Source of the DNA: Streptomyces sp. NBC_00306
GTDB lineage: Bacteria; Actinomycetota; Actinomycetes; Streptomycetales; Streptomycetaceae
DNA: 64,000 nt
Direction of reading: 5' to 3'
NCBI RefSeq assembly: GCF_036169555.1
Contig: NZ_CP108032.1
Span: 2,728,001-2,792,000, forward strand
The notes under the pieces were generated by a model that had not been told where the DNA came from, ran no database searches, and saw only the letters and a program-made list of their open reading frames with translations. The position numbers and the translations under genes were made by a program. Shown one piece after another: positions 36,254 to 44,186 of this stretch; the stretch's first letter is position 1, and each line of letters begins with the position of its first letter.

Positions 36254-38428
36254 CTAAGCCGGGCGCGCGTCCGGGGGTGCCGTACGGGGACCGAAGACCT
36301 CCATCAGCGCATGCAGCCGGGGTGAGGCGGCCAGCTCCTCCAGCGTCATCGGGTGGCCCTCGGCGTCCGCGACCGGCAGCCGCCAGTTCGGGTACTCGTC
36401 CCAGGTGCCGGGCAGATTCTGCGGACGCCGGTCCCCCACCGCGTCGGGCAGCCAGACCCCGACCATCCGGGCGGGTGTCCGCAGCAGGAAGCGGTAGACC
36501 GCGCGGATCTGCCCCTCCTCGTCGCTCGTGCCCTCGGGCAGCAGGCCGAGACCGCTGAGCAGCGCGAGCCATTCGCCGACGTCCGCCAGCTCCTGAGTAC
36601 GCTCCTGCTCCAGAGGACGGGTGAGCAGCCCGAGCCGGTGGCGCAGCTCCACGTGCTCACCGGTCAGCCGGGCCGCGGTGGACGGCAGATCGTGCGTCGT
36701 CGCGGTGGCCACACAGCCCTCGCGCCACTGTTCGGGCGGCAGCGGGCGGCCGGTGCGCGACCAGTCCCGTTCGAACCAGAGCACGGAAGTGCCCAGCACA
36801 CCGCGGCGGGTGAGGGCCTCCCGGACGCCCGGCTCGACGGTGCCGAGGTCCTCCCCTATGACCACGGCCCCGGCGCGGTGGGCCTCCAGCACGAGAACGG
36901 CCAGCATCGCCTCGGCGTCGTAGCGGACGTAGGTGCCCTCGGTGGGCGGACTGCCCTCGGGGACCCACCAGAGCCGGAACAGGCCCATGACATGGTCGAT
37001 GCGCAGGGCACCGGCGTTCTTCAGCAGACCCCGCAGCAGACCGCGGTACGGGGCGTATCCGGAGGCGGCGAGCACGTCGGGCCGCCACGGTGGCAGACCC
37101 CAGTCCTGGCCGCGTGCGTTGAAGGCGTCCGGCGGTGCGCCGACCGACATCCCGGCGGCGAAGGCGTCGCGCTGGGCCCAGGCGTCCGCGCCGCCCGGAT
37201 GCACGCCGACGGCCAGGTCGTGGACGATGCCGACGCCCATGCCCGCCTCGCGGGCCGCCTGTCCCGCCGCGGCCAGTTGCTGGTCGGTGAGCCAGGCGAG
37301 CCGGCAGTGGAAGTCGACCCGGTCCATCAGCTCGTGCCGGGCACGGGCGGTCTCCGCCGAGCGGGGGTCCTTGAGCTCCTCGGGCCAGGTGTGCCAGTCC
37401 GAGCCGTGCACCTCGGCGAGGGCGCACCAGGTGGCGTGGTCCTCCAGCGCGCGGCCCTGGGCGGACAGGAAGTCCCAGTAGGCGGCGCGGCGGCCGGGCC
37501 CGAGCGGCACACGCTGCACCAGGTCCAGGGCCTCGCGCTTCAGCTCCCACACCGCGTCCCGGTCGATCAACGCGCCCTTCTGGAGTACGGCGGTGCGCAG
37601 ACCGGCGGCCTTCTCGCGCAGCTCGCCCAGCCGTTCCCGGGCGCGCTCGTCCACGTATCCGTACTCGGGGATGTTCTCGATGCGCAGATGGACGGGGTCG
37701 GGGAAGCGGCGGGACGAGGGCCGGTACGGCGAGGGGTCCGTGGGTGCTCCGGGCACGGCCGCGTGCAACGGGTTGACCTGCACGAAGCCGGCGCCGAGCG
37801 CGCGCCCGGACCAGGTGGCGAGCTCGGCCAGGTCCCCGAGGTCGCCCATCCCCCAGGACCGGTCGGAGAGCAGGGAGTAGAGCTGGACCAGGAAGCCGTG
37901 GGAACGGCCGTCGGGCTGCGGCACGGCGGCGGGCGCGACGACGAGCGCGCTGCGGGCGGTGCGGCCGTCGGGCGCCTCGGCCCGCAACTGGTGTACACCG
38001 CAGGGCAGTTCCGCCCAGGACGGGGCGACGGCCTCGGCCTGTCCGGCAGTGCCCTCGGCCATACCGGCGGGCGCTGCTCCGTCCTCCGCGCGCCCGGTCA
38101 GCCACTCGACGGCCGGCTCGTCGTCAGCGGCGTCCTCGATGTCGATGCGCAGGGCCGTGCCCGCGGGCAGCTCGGCGAGCGCGCGCGGCAGGGAGAAGGG
38201 CGCGGTGTCCTCGCGCCACAGGACCACGGTCGGGGGCAGCAGCCGGCTCGCGGCGACGGATTCGGCATGGTCCAGCGCGTCCCGGACGGCCGCGTCGCCG
38301 GACGCGTCGACGCCGAGCGCGGCGAGGACGGCGACGACCGTGGTCTCGGGAACGGGGACGGTCACACCCTCGGAGGGCGTGTGGTCGGTGGCGACTCCGT
38401 GCAGCGCGGCGAGCCGGGCAAGGCCCAT
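36254..38428 (-). CDS. malQ: 4-alpha-glucanotransferase (amylomaltase, GH77)
   Basis: 724 residues. Transfers alpha-1,4-glucan segments during maltodextrin or glycogen metabolism in the cytoplasm. Seen: the GH77 core from SLLSDRSWGMGDLGDL and PSPYRPSSRRFPDP, the nucleophile Asp in GALRIDHVMGLFRLWW, the acid/base Glu in VIGEDLGTV, and THDLPS near the end. The N-terminal 170 residues form the extra domain typical of actinobacterial MalQ. Its ATG (38426-38428) directly follows the TGA of a small upstream frame, suggesting coupling. Not next to a maltose transporter or glg genes here. Confidence 0.94.
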   Translation of the reverse strand: MGLARLAALHGVATDHTPSEGVTVPVPETTVVAVLAALGVDASGDAAVRDALDHAESVAASRLLPPTVVLWREDTAPFSLPRALAELPAGTALRIDIEDAADDEPAVEWLTGRAEDGAAPAGMAEGTAGQAEAVAPSWAELPCGVHQLRAEAPDGRTARSALVVAPAAVPQPDGRSHGFLVQLYSLLSDRSWGMGDLGDLAELATWSGRALGAGFVQVNPLHAAVPGAPTDPSPYRPSSRRFPDPVHLRIENIPEYGYVDERARERLGELREKAAGLRTAVLQKGALIDRDAVWELKREALDLVQRVPLGPGRRAAYWDFLSAQGRALEDHATWCALAEVHGSDWHTWPEELKDPRSAETARARHELMDRVDFHCRLAWLTDQQLAAAGQAAREAGMGVGIVHDLAVGVHPGGADAWAQRDAFAAGMSVGAPPDAFNARGQDWGLPPWRPDVLAASGYAPYRGLLRGLLKNAGALRIDHVMGLFRLWWVPEGSPPTEGTYVRYDAEAMLAVLVLEAHRAGAVVIGEDLGTVEPGVREALTRRGVLGTSVLWFERDWSRTGRPLPPEQWREGCVATATTHDLPSTAARLTGEHVELRHRLGLLTRPLEQERTQELADVGEWLALLSGLGLLPEGTSDEEGQIRAVYRFLLRTPARMVGVWLPDAVGDRRPQNLPGTWDEYPNWRLPVADAEGHPMTLEELAASPRLHALMEVFGPRTAPPDARPA

Positions 38429-38656
38429 TCAGACTCCTGGGGACTCCGTGCCGCCGGCGGTCCGGGCGGCGGTCGGCTCGCTGGTGAGGGGCGTGATGTC
38501 GGCGAGCGGGGGTTCGCTGGTCAGGGGGGCTACGTCGGGCAGCGGGGGTTCACTGGTCAGCGGGCCGGGGCCCGGGACCTGTTTGGACAGGGCGGAAAGC
38601 AGCAGATGAGCGGATGCGGCCACGACGGTCACTCCAAACTGACGGTAACGGGTCAC
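38429..38656 (-). CDS. Small repeat protein directly upstream of malQ
   Basis: 75 codons from GTG 38656, ending TGA immediately before the malQ ATG with no spacer. N-terminal hydrophobic stretch (FGVTVVAASAHLLLSAL), then three imperfect 12-residue repeats beginning PLTSEP (PLTSEPPLPDVA, PLTSEPPLADIT, PLTSEPTAA). Abutment with malQ and the repeat pattern argue for real translation. Against it: no clear ribosome binding site was seen, and the frame stays open much further upstream antisense to the glycosidase gene. A short secreted or membrane peptide, or a translated leader, are both possible. Confidence 0.45.
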   Translation of the reverse strand: MTRYRQFGVTVVAASAHLLLSALSKQVPGPGPLTSEPPLPDVAPLTSEPPLADITPLTSEPTAARTAGGTESPGV

Positions 38657-38863
38657 ACGAGCCCTACCCAGCGGGCGCGACGGCAGACGTGTCGAGGCCC
38701 TCCTCGTGTTTCCTGTCACATCCCGTTCCGGCGGCCCCAGTTGGATCACACCACCCATACCGCCCGGCAAATGGTGCACAACGGCCGTGCGCATTGACAC
38801 CCTCCGTGCGGTGGTGGTGGGCTCGAACCGACCGGTACGGCAAGGGGACGAGGGGAGACCGGC

Positions 38864-41800
38864 GTGCGGCTCGCGCGCAGCAGGCGTACGGCCACGGCTG
38901 TCGCCGTCGCCGTCATCGGAGGTCTCCTCGGGGGTGCGCAGGGCGCGGTCGCCGCGCCGGGCGACCCCGGCACCCCCGTCCGTACGGCCAAGGACCCCGA
39001 GGGCGAGTCCGCGCTGCCCGCCGTGTGGCCGCGTCCGCAGCGGATGGCGGCCGCCGGGCCCGCGATACCGCTCGGCGACGAGGCGACGGTCATCGCCGGC
39101 GAAGGCGCGGATCCCCATGCCGTGGAGCTCGCGCAGCAACTGCTGCGCGACGCGGGCGTGCGCACCCTCTACACCACGGCACCGGGCCGCGGCCCGGTCG
39201 TGCGCGTCGGCGGGACAGGCGCCCAGGACGCCCTGCGCGCCCTGCGCTCGCCCGAACGCACCGATCTGCCCGCGGGCGGCTACCGGATCGCCGTCGGCAC
39301 CGTCCAGGGCCGTGACACGGTCGCGCTCGACGGCATCGGCGAGGACGGTCTGTTCCACGGCGTCCAGACGCTGCGGCAGCTGATCACCGAACGCCGGGGC
39401 GGTGCGGCGGCGGGCAGGACCGTCGCGGGAGTCGTCGTACGCGACTGGCCGGGCACGGCGGTGCGCGGGATGACGGAGGGCTTCTACGGGCAGCCGTGGA
39501 GCCACCGCCGGCGGCTCGCCCAGATCGACTTCATGGGTCGCACCAAGCAGAACCGGTACCTCTACGCCCCGGGCGACGACCTGTTCCGGCAGGCGCGCTG
39601 GCGCGACCCCTACCCGGCGGCCCAGCGCGCCGAGTTCCGCGAACTGGCCGAGCGGGCGCGGCGCAACCACATCACCCTCGCCTGGGCCGTCGCGCCCGGG
39701 CAGGAGATGTGCATGGCCAAGGACGGCGACATCAAGGCGCTGACCCGCAAGATCGACGCCATGTGGGCGCTGGGTGTGCGGGCGTTCCAGCTCCAGTTCC
39801 AGGACGTCAGCTACAGCGAGTGGCACTGCGGTGCGGACGCGGACGCCTTCGGCTCGGGCCCGGAAGCGGCGGCGCGCGCGCAGGCCCGGGTGGCCGGCGC
39901 GGTGGCGCGGCATCTGGCGGATCGGCACCCGGACGCCGCACCCCTGTCGCTGATGCCGACGGAGTTCTACCAGGACGGCGCCACCGATTACCGGCGGGCG
40001 CTGGCCGAGAAACTCGACAGCCGCGTCCAGGTGGCCTGGACGGGTGTCGGCGTCGTGCCGCGCACCATCACCGGACAGGAACTGACCGGCGCGCGCGAGG
40101 CGTTCAAGCACCCGCTCGTCACCATGGACAACTACCCGGTCAACGACTACGCGCAGGACCGGATCTTCCTCGGCCCCTACACCGGCCGGGAGCCCGCGGT
40201 GGCGACCGGCTCCGTCGCCCTGCTGGCCAACGCGATGGAGCAGGCGTCCGCCTCCCGCATCCCGCTGTTCACCGCCGCGGACTACGCCTGGAACCCGAAG
40301 GGGTACCGGCCGCAGGAATCCTGGCGGGCCGCGATAAACGACCTCGCGGGCGGCGACACGAAGACCCGCGAGGCGCTCACCGCCCTGGCGGGCAATCACT
40401 CCTCGTCCATCCTCAGCCCCACCGAGTCCGGCTACCTCCAGCCGCTTCTGAACGACTTCTGGCGCACGCGTACCGGCACCGACGCCGCCGCCCGGGACCG
40501 CGCGGCCGCCGGGCTGCGCGCCGCCTTCACCGTGATGCGGGAGGCGCCCGAGCGCCTGAAGCGCCCCGCGGACGGGCTGCTGGACGACGAAGTGCGGCCG
40601 TGGCTGGAGCAGTTGTCGCGCTACGGACGGGCCGGTGAGCTCTCGGTCGACATGCTCCAGGCGCAGTCCCGCGGCGACGGCGTCACCGCCTGGCGCGCCT
40701 CGCTGGACCTGGAGCCGCTGCGCAAGGAGCTGGCGGCCGGGCAGGTCACTGTCGGCAAGGGTGTGCTGAAGCCGTTCGTGGACCGGGCCGTGAAGGAGTC
40801 GGCGGCCTGGACGGGCGCGGACCGTGTCGCCGGCACCGCCGGCGAGGACACCGTCCACCTCGGCCGGGCCCGTCCGGTGGGCGCGGTCACCGCGATGACC
40901 ACACCGGGCACCGCGCCCGGCCGGCTGGAGGCACACGTCCCCGGCCAGGGCTGGCGCCCGCTCGCCGCCCTCTCGCCGAGCGGCTGGACCCAGGCCGACG
41001 CGAAGGGCCTGCGGGCGGACGCGGTGCGCGTCGTCCCGGACGGCGCCGAGCCCGTGGCCGTGCGGTCGCTGGTGCCGTGGTTCGCCGACGAGCCGCCCGC
41101 CGGACTCGACCTGGTGCGCGACGAGACCGACGCGGAGATCGGCGGCGGTCCGCAGCGGGCCGGAGTCCGGCTGACCCCGCAGCGGCCGGGCGAGGTGCGC
41201 GGCACGCTCACGGCGAAGGCCCCGGCCGGGATCAAGGTGACGGTGCCGAAGGAGACGACGGTCCCGCGCGGCCTGCGCACGACCGTGCCGGTCGAGGTGT
41301 CCGTCCCGGCGGGCACGCCGGCCGGTGAGTACCGGGTGCCGCTCTCCTTCGGCGGCCAGGAGCGCACGCTGACGGTGCGCGCCTATCCGCGCACCGGAGG
41401 TCCGGACCTGGCGCGGGAGAGCGGCGCCGCCGCGTCCTCGTCGGGCGACGAGACGCCCGACTTCCCGGCCCCGGCCGCGGTCGACGGTGATGCGAAGACC
41501 CGCTGGTCCTCCCCCGCCGAGGACGGCGCCTGGTGGCAGCTGGAGCTCGCCCGCCCGGCCCGCGTCGGCCAGGTGGTGCTGCACTGGCAGGACGCGTACG
41601 CGAAGAAGTACCGCATCCAGGTCTCGGCGGACGGCCGCACCTGGCGCACCGCGGCGACGGTCCAGGACGGCGGGGGCGGACGCGAGTCGGTCCGCATGGA
41701 CGCGCGCGACACCCGCTTCGTCCGGGTCCAGGGCGAGGCGCGGGCCACGCAGTACGGCTACTCGCTGTGGTCGGTGGAGGCCTACGCGGTCGCGGAATAG
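38864..41800 (+). CDS. Secreted GH84-like beta-N-acetylglucosaminidase with altered active site
   Basis: 978 residues. Signal peptide (to AVAA), a GH20b-like N-terminal domain (about 45-190), then a GH84 barrel starting GMTEGFYGQPWSHRRRL, a helical region, an NPCBM/NEW3-like domain (about 790-850), and a C-terminal F5/8 type C (discoidin) carbohydrate-binding domain. GH84 enzymes release GlcNAc with a catalytic Asp-Asp pair; here the expected FDD reads FQD (Gln313, Asp314), and the usual APKDD reads APGDD (Gly237). Asn423 and Asp428 in NYPVND are kept. GTG 38864 has GGGGAGA upstream. Substrate may be GlcNAc glycans, hyaluronan-like polymers or something different. Confidence 0.85.
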   Translation: MRLARSRRTATAVAVAVIGGLLGGAQGAVAAPGDPGTPVRTAKDPEGESALPAVWPRPQRMAAAGPAIPLGDEATVIAGEGADPHAVELAQQLLRDAGVRTLYTTAPGRGPVVRVGGTGAQDALRALRSPERTDLPAGGYRIAVGTVQGRDTVALDGIGEDGLFHGVQTLRQLITERRGGAAAGRTVAGVVVRDWPGTAVRGMTEGFYGQPWSHRRRLAQIDFMGRTKQNRYLYAPGDDLFRQARWRDPYPAAQRAEFRELAERARRNHITLAWAVAPGQEMCMAKDGDIKALTRKIDAMWALGVRAFQLQFQDVSYSEWHCGADADAFGSGPEAAARAQARVAGAVARHLADRHPDAAPLSLMPTEFYQDGATDYRRALAEKLDSRVQVAWTGVGVVPRTITGQELTGAREAFKHPLVTMDNYPVNDYAQDRIFLGPYTGREPAVATGSVALLANAMEQASASRIPLFTAADYAWNPKGYRPQESWRAAINDLAGGDTKTREALTALAGNHSSSILSPTESGYLQPLLNDFWRTRTGTDAAARDRAAAGLRAAFTVMREAPERLKRPADGLLDDEVRPWLEQLSRYGRAGELSVDMLQAQSRGDGVTAWRASLDLEPLRKELAAGQVTVGKGVLKPFVDRAVKESAAWTGADRVAGTAGEDTVHLGRARPVGAVTAMTTPGTAPGRLEAHVPGQGWRPLAALSPSGWTQADAKGLRADAVRVVPDGAEPVAVRSLVPWFADEPPAGLDLVRDETDAEIGGGPQRAGVRLTPQRPGEVRGTLTAKAPAGIKVTVPKETTVPRGLRTTVPVEVSVPAGTPAGEYRVPLSFGGQERTLTVRAYPRTGGPDLARESGAAASSSGDETPDFPAPAAVDGDAKTRWSSPAEDGAWWQLELARPARVGQVVLHWQDAYAKKYRIQVSADGRTWRTAATVQDGGGGRESVRMDARDTRFVRVQGEARATQYGYSLWSVEAYAVAE

Positions 41801-41833
41801 CTTCCGCGGAACAGCTTCGGCGGAGCAGCTTCC
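41792..41833. repeat. 14-bp tandem repeat across the glycosidase stop codon
   Basis: Three consecutive 14-nt copies (41792-41805, 41806-41819, 41820-41833) of GCGGA-R-Y-AGCTTC-S. The TAG stop at 41798-41800 lies in the first copy; the later copies have CAG. Confidence 0.85.
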
Positions 41834-41895
41834 GCCCGCCGCCGCGGTGCGGGGGCGCGCGAGGGCGCGAGGGACGGGCGGCCGCACGGCACCGA

Positions 41896-41966
41896 CCGCC
41901 GTCACGCGCTTCCGTGCCCCGTGGGGCGGACCGCCGTCACACGCTTCGGCCGCCCCTGGGGGCGGA
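41896..41966. repeat. Imperfect 35/36-bp tandem duplication
   Basis: 41896-41930 and 41931-41966 both begin CCGCCGTCAC, continue with a CGCTTC core and end GGGGCGGA. Non-coding, between the glycosidase gene and the terminator of the HNH gene. Confidence 0.75.
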
Positions 41967-41975
41967 CCGGGGCAC

Positions 41976-41997
41976 AAAAAAGGCCTGGTCCTCAGGC
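41976..41997 (-). terminator. Terminator overlapping the HNH gene stop codon
   Basis: On the minus strand, GCCTG-loop-CAGGC is followed by C and TTTTTT (AAAAAA at 41976-41981). The TGA stop (41992-41994) is within the hairpin. The stem is short (5 bp), but the U tract is the best in the window. Confidence 0.6.
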
Positions 41998-42528
41998 AGG
42001 GATGCCGTCGATCCGGGCCATCGCGTCGTCCGCGCCGTACGGCTGCAGGTATGGCAGCCAGCGCGGGTCCCTATGTCCGGTCCCGATGATCCGCCAGGCG
42101 AGTCCGCTCGGCGGCGCGGGTTGATGGCGCAGGCGCCACCCCAGTTCCCGCAGGTGCCGGTCGGCCTTGACGTGGTTGCAGCGGCGGCAGGCCGCCACCA
42201 CGTTGTCCCAGACGTGCTGTCCGCCACGGCTGCGCGGAACGACATGGTCGACGCTGGTTGCGACGCCACCGCAGTACATGCAGCGCCCGCCGTCACGGGC
42301 GAACAGTGCTTTGCGGGTGAGAGGAACAGGCCCCCGGTAGGGAACCCGTACGAACCGCTTCAGCCGGACGACGCTGGGTGCGGCGATGACACGGGTGGCA
42401 CTGTGCATGAAGGCGCCGGACTCCTCGAGGCAGAGAGCCTTGTTCTCCAGGACGAGGATGAGCGCGCGGCGGAGCGGTACGACGCCGAGCGGCTCGTACG
42501 ACGCGTTGAGGACCAGGACGTGCGGCAC
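41992..42528 (-). CDS. HNH endonuclease family protein
   Basis: 178 residues. The C-terminal half is an HNH zinc-finger nuclease: CMYCGG, SVDHVVPRSRGGQHVWDN, CRRCNHVKADR, giving the two CxxC zinc pairs and the H-N-H residues. The N-terminal half (VLVLNASYEPLGVVPLRRAL) is a conserved extension typical of a widespread bacterial HNH family whose substrate is not established. GTG start at 42528 follows AAGGAGG by 9 nt. No methylase, phage or intron context surrounds it, so it is not obviously restriction or homing related; a DNA-repair role is a guess. Confidence 0.88.
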   Translation of the reverse strand: MPHVLVLNASYEPLGVVPLRRALILVLENKALCLEESGAFMHSATRVIAAPSVVRLKRFVRVPYRGPVPLTRKALFARDGGRCMYCGGVATSVDHVVPRSRGGQHVWDNVVAACRRCNHVKADRHLRELGWRLRHQPAPPSGLAWRIIGTGHRDPRWLPYLQPYGADDAMARIDGIPA

Positions 42529-42791
42529 GGTGGATGCCTCCTTGTACGCCGGCGGCGCGTGGCTCGCGCCGGGACGATCTGCTCTTCAGTCTCTCCTCAT
42601 GCCTGCTCCGAGCGCCACCACGTAGTGGTAACGGGCTCGAGGTGTTTTCGACCACATGGGATACGACGCCTTTCTCCCCGGGTTTCATCCCCAGGTGAGC
42701 CTCGTCTCTCCCTCGAACATGGCAACGGAGCACACGCCATGCCCCGTTAGTGTGGTTGGGCCGTCGTCCGCAATGCCTGGAGGCTTCCCTC

Positions 42792-43862
42792 GTGACCGCG
42801 TTCTTGTCATCTGTCCCCTGGGCAGCCGATCCGTCGACCGAGCCGGTCTCGCTCGACGAGGCCGCCAAGCAGGCCGGAGACGCCGCAGGCTGGGTGGAGC
42901 AGAACTGGTCCACCTGGCTGAACACGGGCCTGCGCATCGCCCTGATCATCGTCGTCGCGCTGGTGCTGCGGATGCTCCTGCGCCGTGCGCTGACGCGGCT
43001 GATAGCGCGGATGAACCGGTCCGCGCAGGCCGTGGAGGGCACCGCCCTGGGCGGTCTCCTGGTCAACGCCGAGCGCCGCCGGCAGCGCTCGGAGGCCATC
43101 GGTTCGGTGCTCCGGTCGGTCTCGTCCTTCGTGATTCTCGGCACAGCGGGTCTGATGATCCTCGGCGCCTTCAAGATCGATCTGGCGCCGCTGCTGGCCT
43201 CCGCGGGTGTCGCGGGTGTCGCGATCGGTTTCGGCGCACGCAATCTCGTGACCGACTTCCTCTCCGGTGTCTTCATGATCATGGAGGACCAGTACGGCGT
43301 CGGGGACTCGATCGACGCGGGCGTCGCCTCCGGCGAGGTCATAGAGGTGGGCCTGCGGGTGACCAAGCTCCGCGGTGACGACGGCGAGATCTGGTACGTC
43401 CGCAACGGCGAGATCAAGCGGATCGGCAACCTCAGCCAGGGCTGGGCGACCTCGGTGGTCGACGTGACGGTCCGCCCGACGGAGAAGCTGGACCGGGTGA
43501 ACGCGGTGATCGGCGAGGTCGCGGACGACCTGGCGAAGGCCGAGCCGTGGAACGAGCAGCTGTGGGGCCCGGTGCAGGTGCTGGGCCTGACCGAGGTGCT
43601 GCTGGAGTCGATGACCGTCCGGGTCTCGGCGAAGACGATGCCGGGCAAGGCGCTCGGGGTGGAGCGAGAGCTGCGCTGGCGGATCAAGCACGCGTTCGAC
43701 GCGGCGGGCATCCGTATCGTCGGCGGCCTCCCGCAGGTCGCCGAGGAGTCCGTCCCGGACCCGTCGGCCTCGATGGCAGCCCCGTCGGCCCTGGCGAGCC
43801 CGACGTCGCCGCAGTCGCTCGCGGCCTCGCCGATCGCGCCGCCGGCGAACATCTCGAAGTAG
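42792..43862 (+). CDS. MscS-family mechanosensitive channel
   Basis: 356 residues. About three membrane segments in the N-terminal 160 residues, then the MscS pore/beta signature GVAGVAIGFGARNLVTDF, LSGVFMIMEDQYGVGD and a cytosolic vestibule domain. It releases solutes during hypo-osmotic shock. The C-terminal 45 residues are Ala/Pro/Ser-rich and extra to the E. coli MscS length. GTG 42792 is chosen because GGAGG at 42779-42783 sits 8 nt before it; an ATG-less frame extends 14 codons upstream. Confidence 0.9.
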   Translation: MTAFLSSVPWAADPSTEPVSLDEAAKQAGDAAGWVEQNWSTWLNTGLRIALIIVVALVLRMLLRRALTRLIARMNRSAQAVEGTALGGLLVNAERRRQRSEAIGSVLRSVSSFVILGTAGLMILGAFKIDLAPLLASAGVAGVAIGFGARNLVTDFLSGVFMIMEDQYGVGDSIDAGVASGEVIEVGLRVTKLRGDDGEIWYVRNGEIKRIGNLSQGWATSVVDVTVRPTEKLDRVNAVIGEVADDLAKAEPWNEQLWGPVQVLGLTEVLLESMTVRVSAKTMPGKALGVERELRWRIKHAFDAAGIRIVGGLPQVAEESVPDPSASMAAPSALASPTSPQSLAASPIAPPANISK

Positions 43863-43926
43863 AAACGGGTCGGCGCAGGTCACGACGGCGGACCTGCCGC
43901 AAGCACTGACGACGAGGCACCACGCG

Positions 43927-43963
43927 AACGGGCATCCGGGCCATATCGGCCGGGATGCCCGTT
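43927..43963 (+). terminator. Terminator of the mscS gene
   Basis: Stem AACGGGCATCC with GGATGCCCGTT, extended by an inner GGCC/GGCC pairing after one mismatch, loop ATATC, followed by T at the 3' side. About 65 nt after the mscS stop. Confidence 0.65.
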
Positions 43964-44074
43964 TCGCGCTCGTCGGCCGCTCACCACTACGGGTGTTCGT
44001 ACACGGACCGCTCACGCCCAGTGCGCCCCGCCCGCTCCCTGCCAGGCCGGACGCGCCTTCACCCCGCGGTCACA

Positions 44075-44092
44075 TGACGAACGCATTCGTCA
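44075..44092. promoter_or_regulatory. Inverted repeat upstream of the epimerase gene
   Basis: TGACGAA-CGCA-TTCGTCA, perfect 7-4-7 arms, about 95 nt before the start codon. Candidate operator or factor-binding site; the cognate regulator is unknown. Confidence 0.5.
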
Positions 44093-44186
44093 CATCTACT
44101 ACACGCACCCCGTAGGATGCCCGCACTTGCTTACGCGTGTTACCCGTGGGGGGTCATGCGTCATATCTGTGGGGGGTCCACCAGTC

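Larger units (their letters stand above)
43863..44186. promoter_or_regulatory. Intergenic region between mscS and the epimerase
   Basis: 324 nt without a supportable gene. It contains a terminator hairpin for mscS (next entry), a roughly 60-nt GC stretch, and then an AT-richer promoter segment from about 44070 with an inverted repeat at 44075-44092. Confidence 0.5.

Noticed and set aside
38429..41977. A 1182-codon open frame on the minus strand opposite the GH84 gene
   Set aside because: It is the antisense shadow of a clearly conserved secreted glycosidase; no protein family resemblance except possibly the last 75 codons, which are listed separately.
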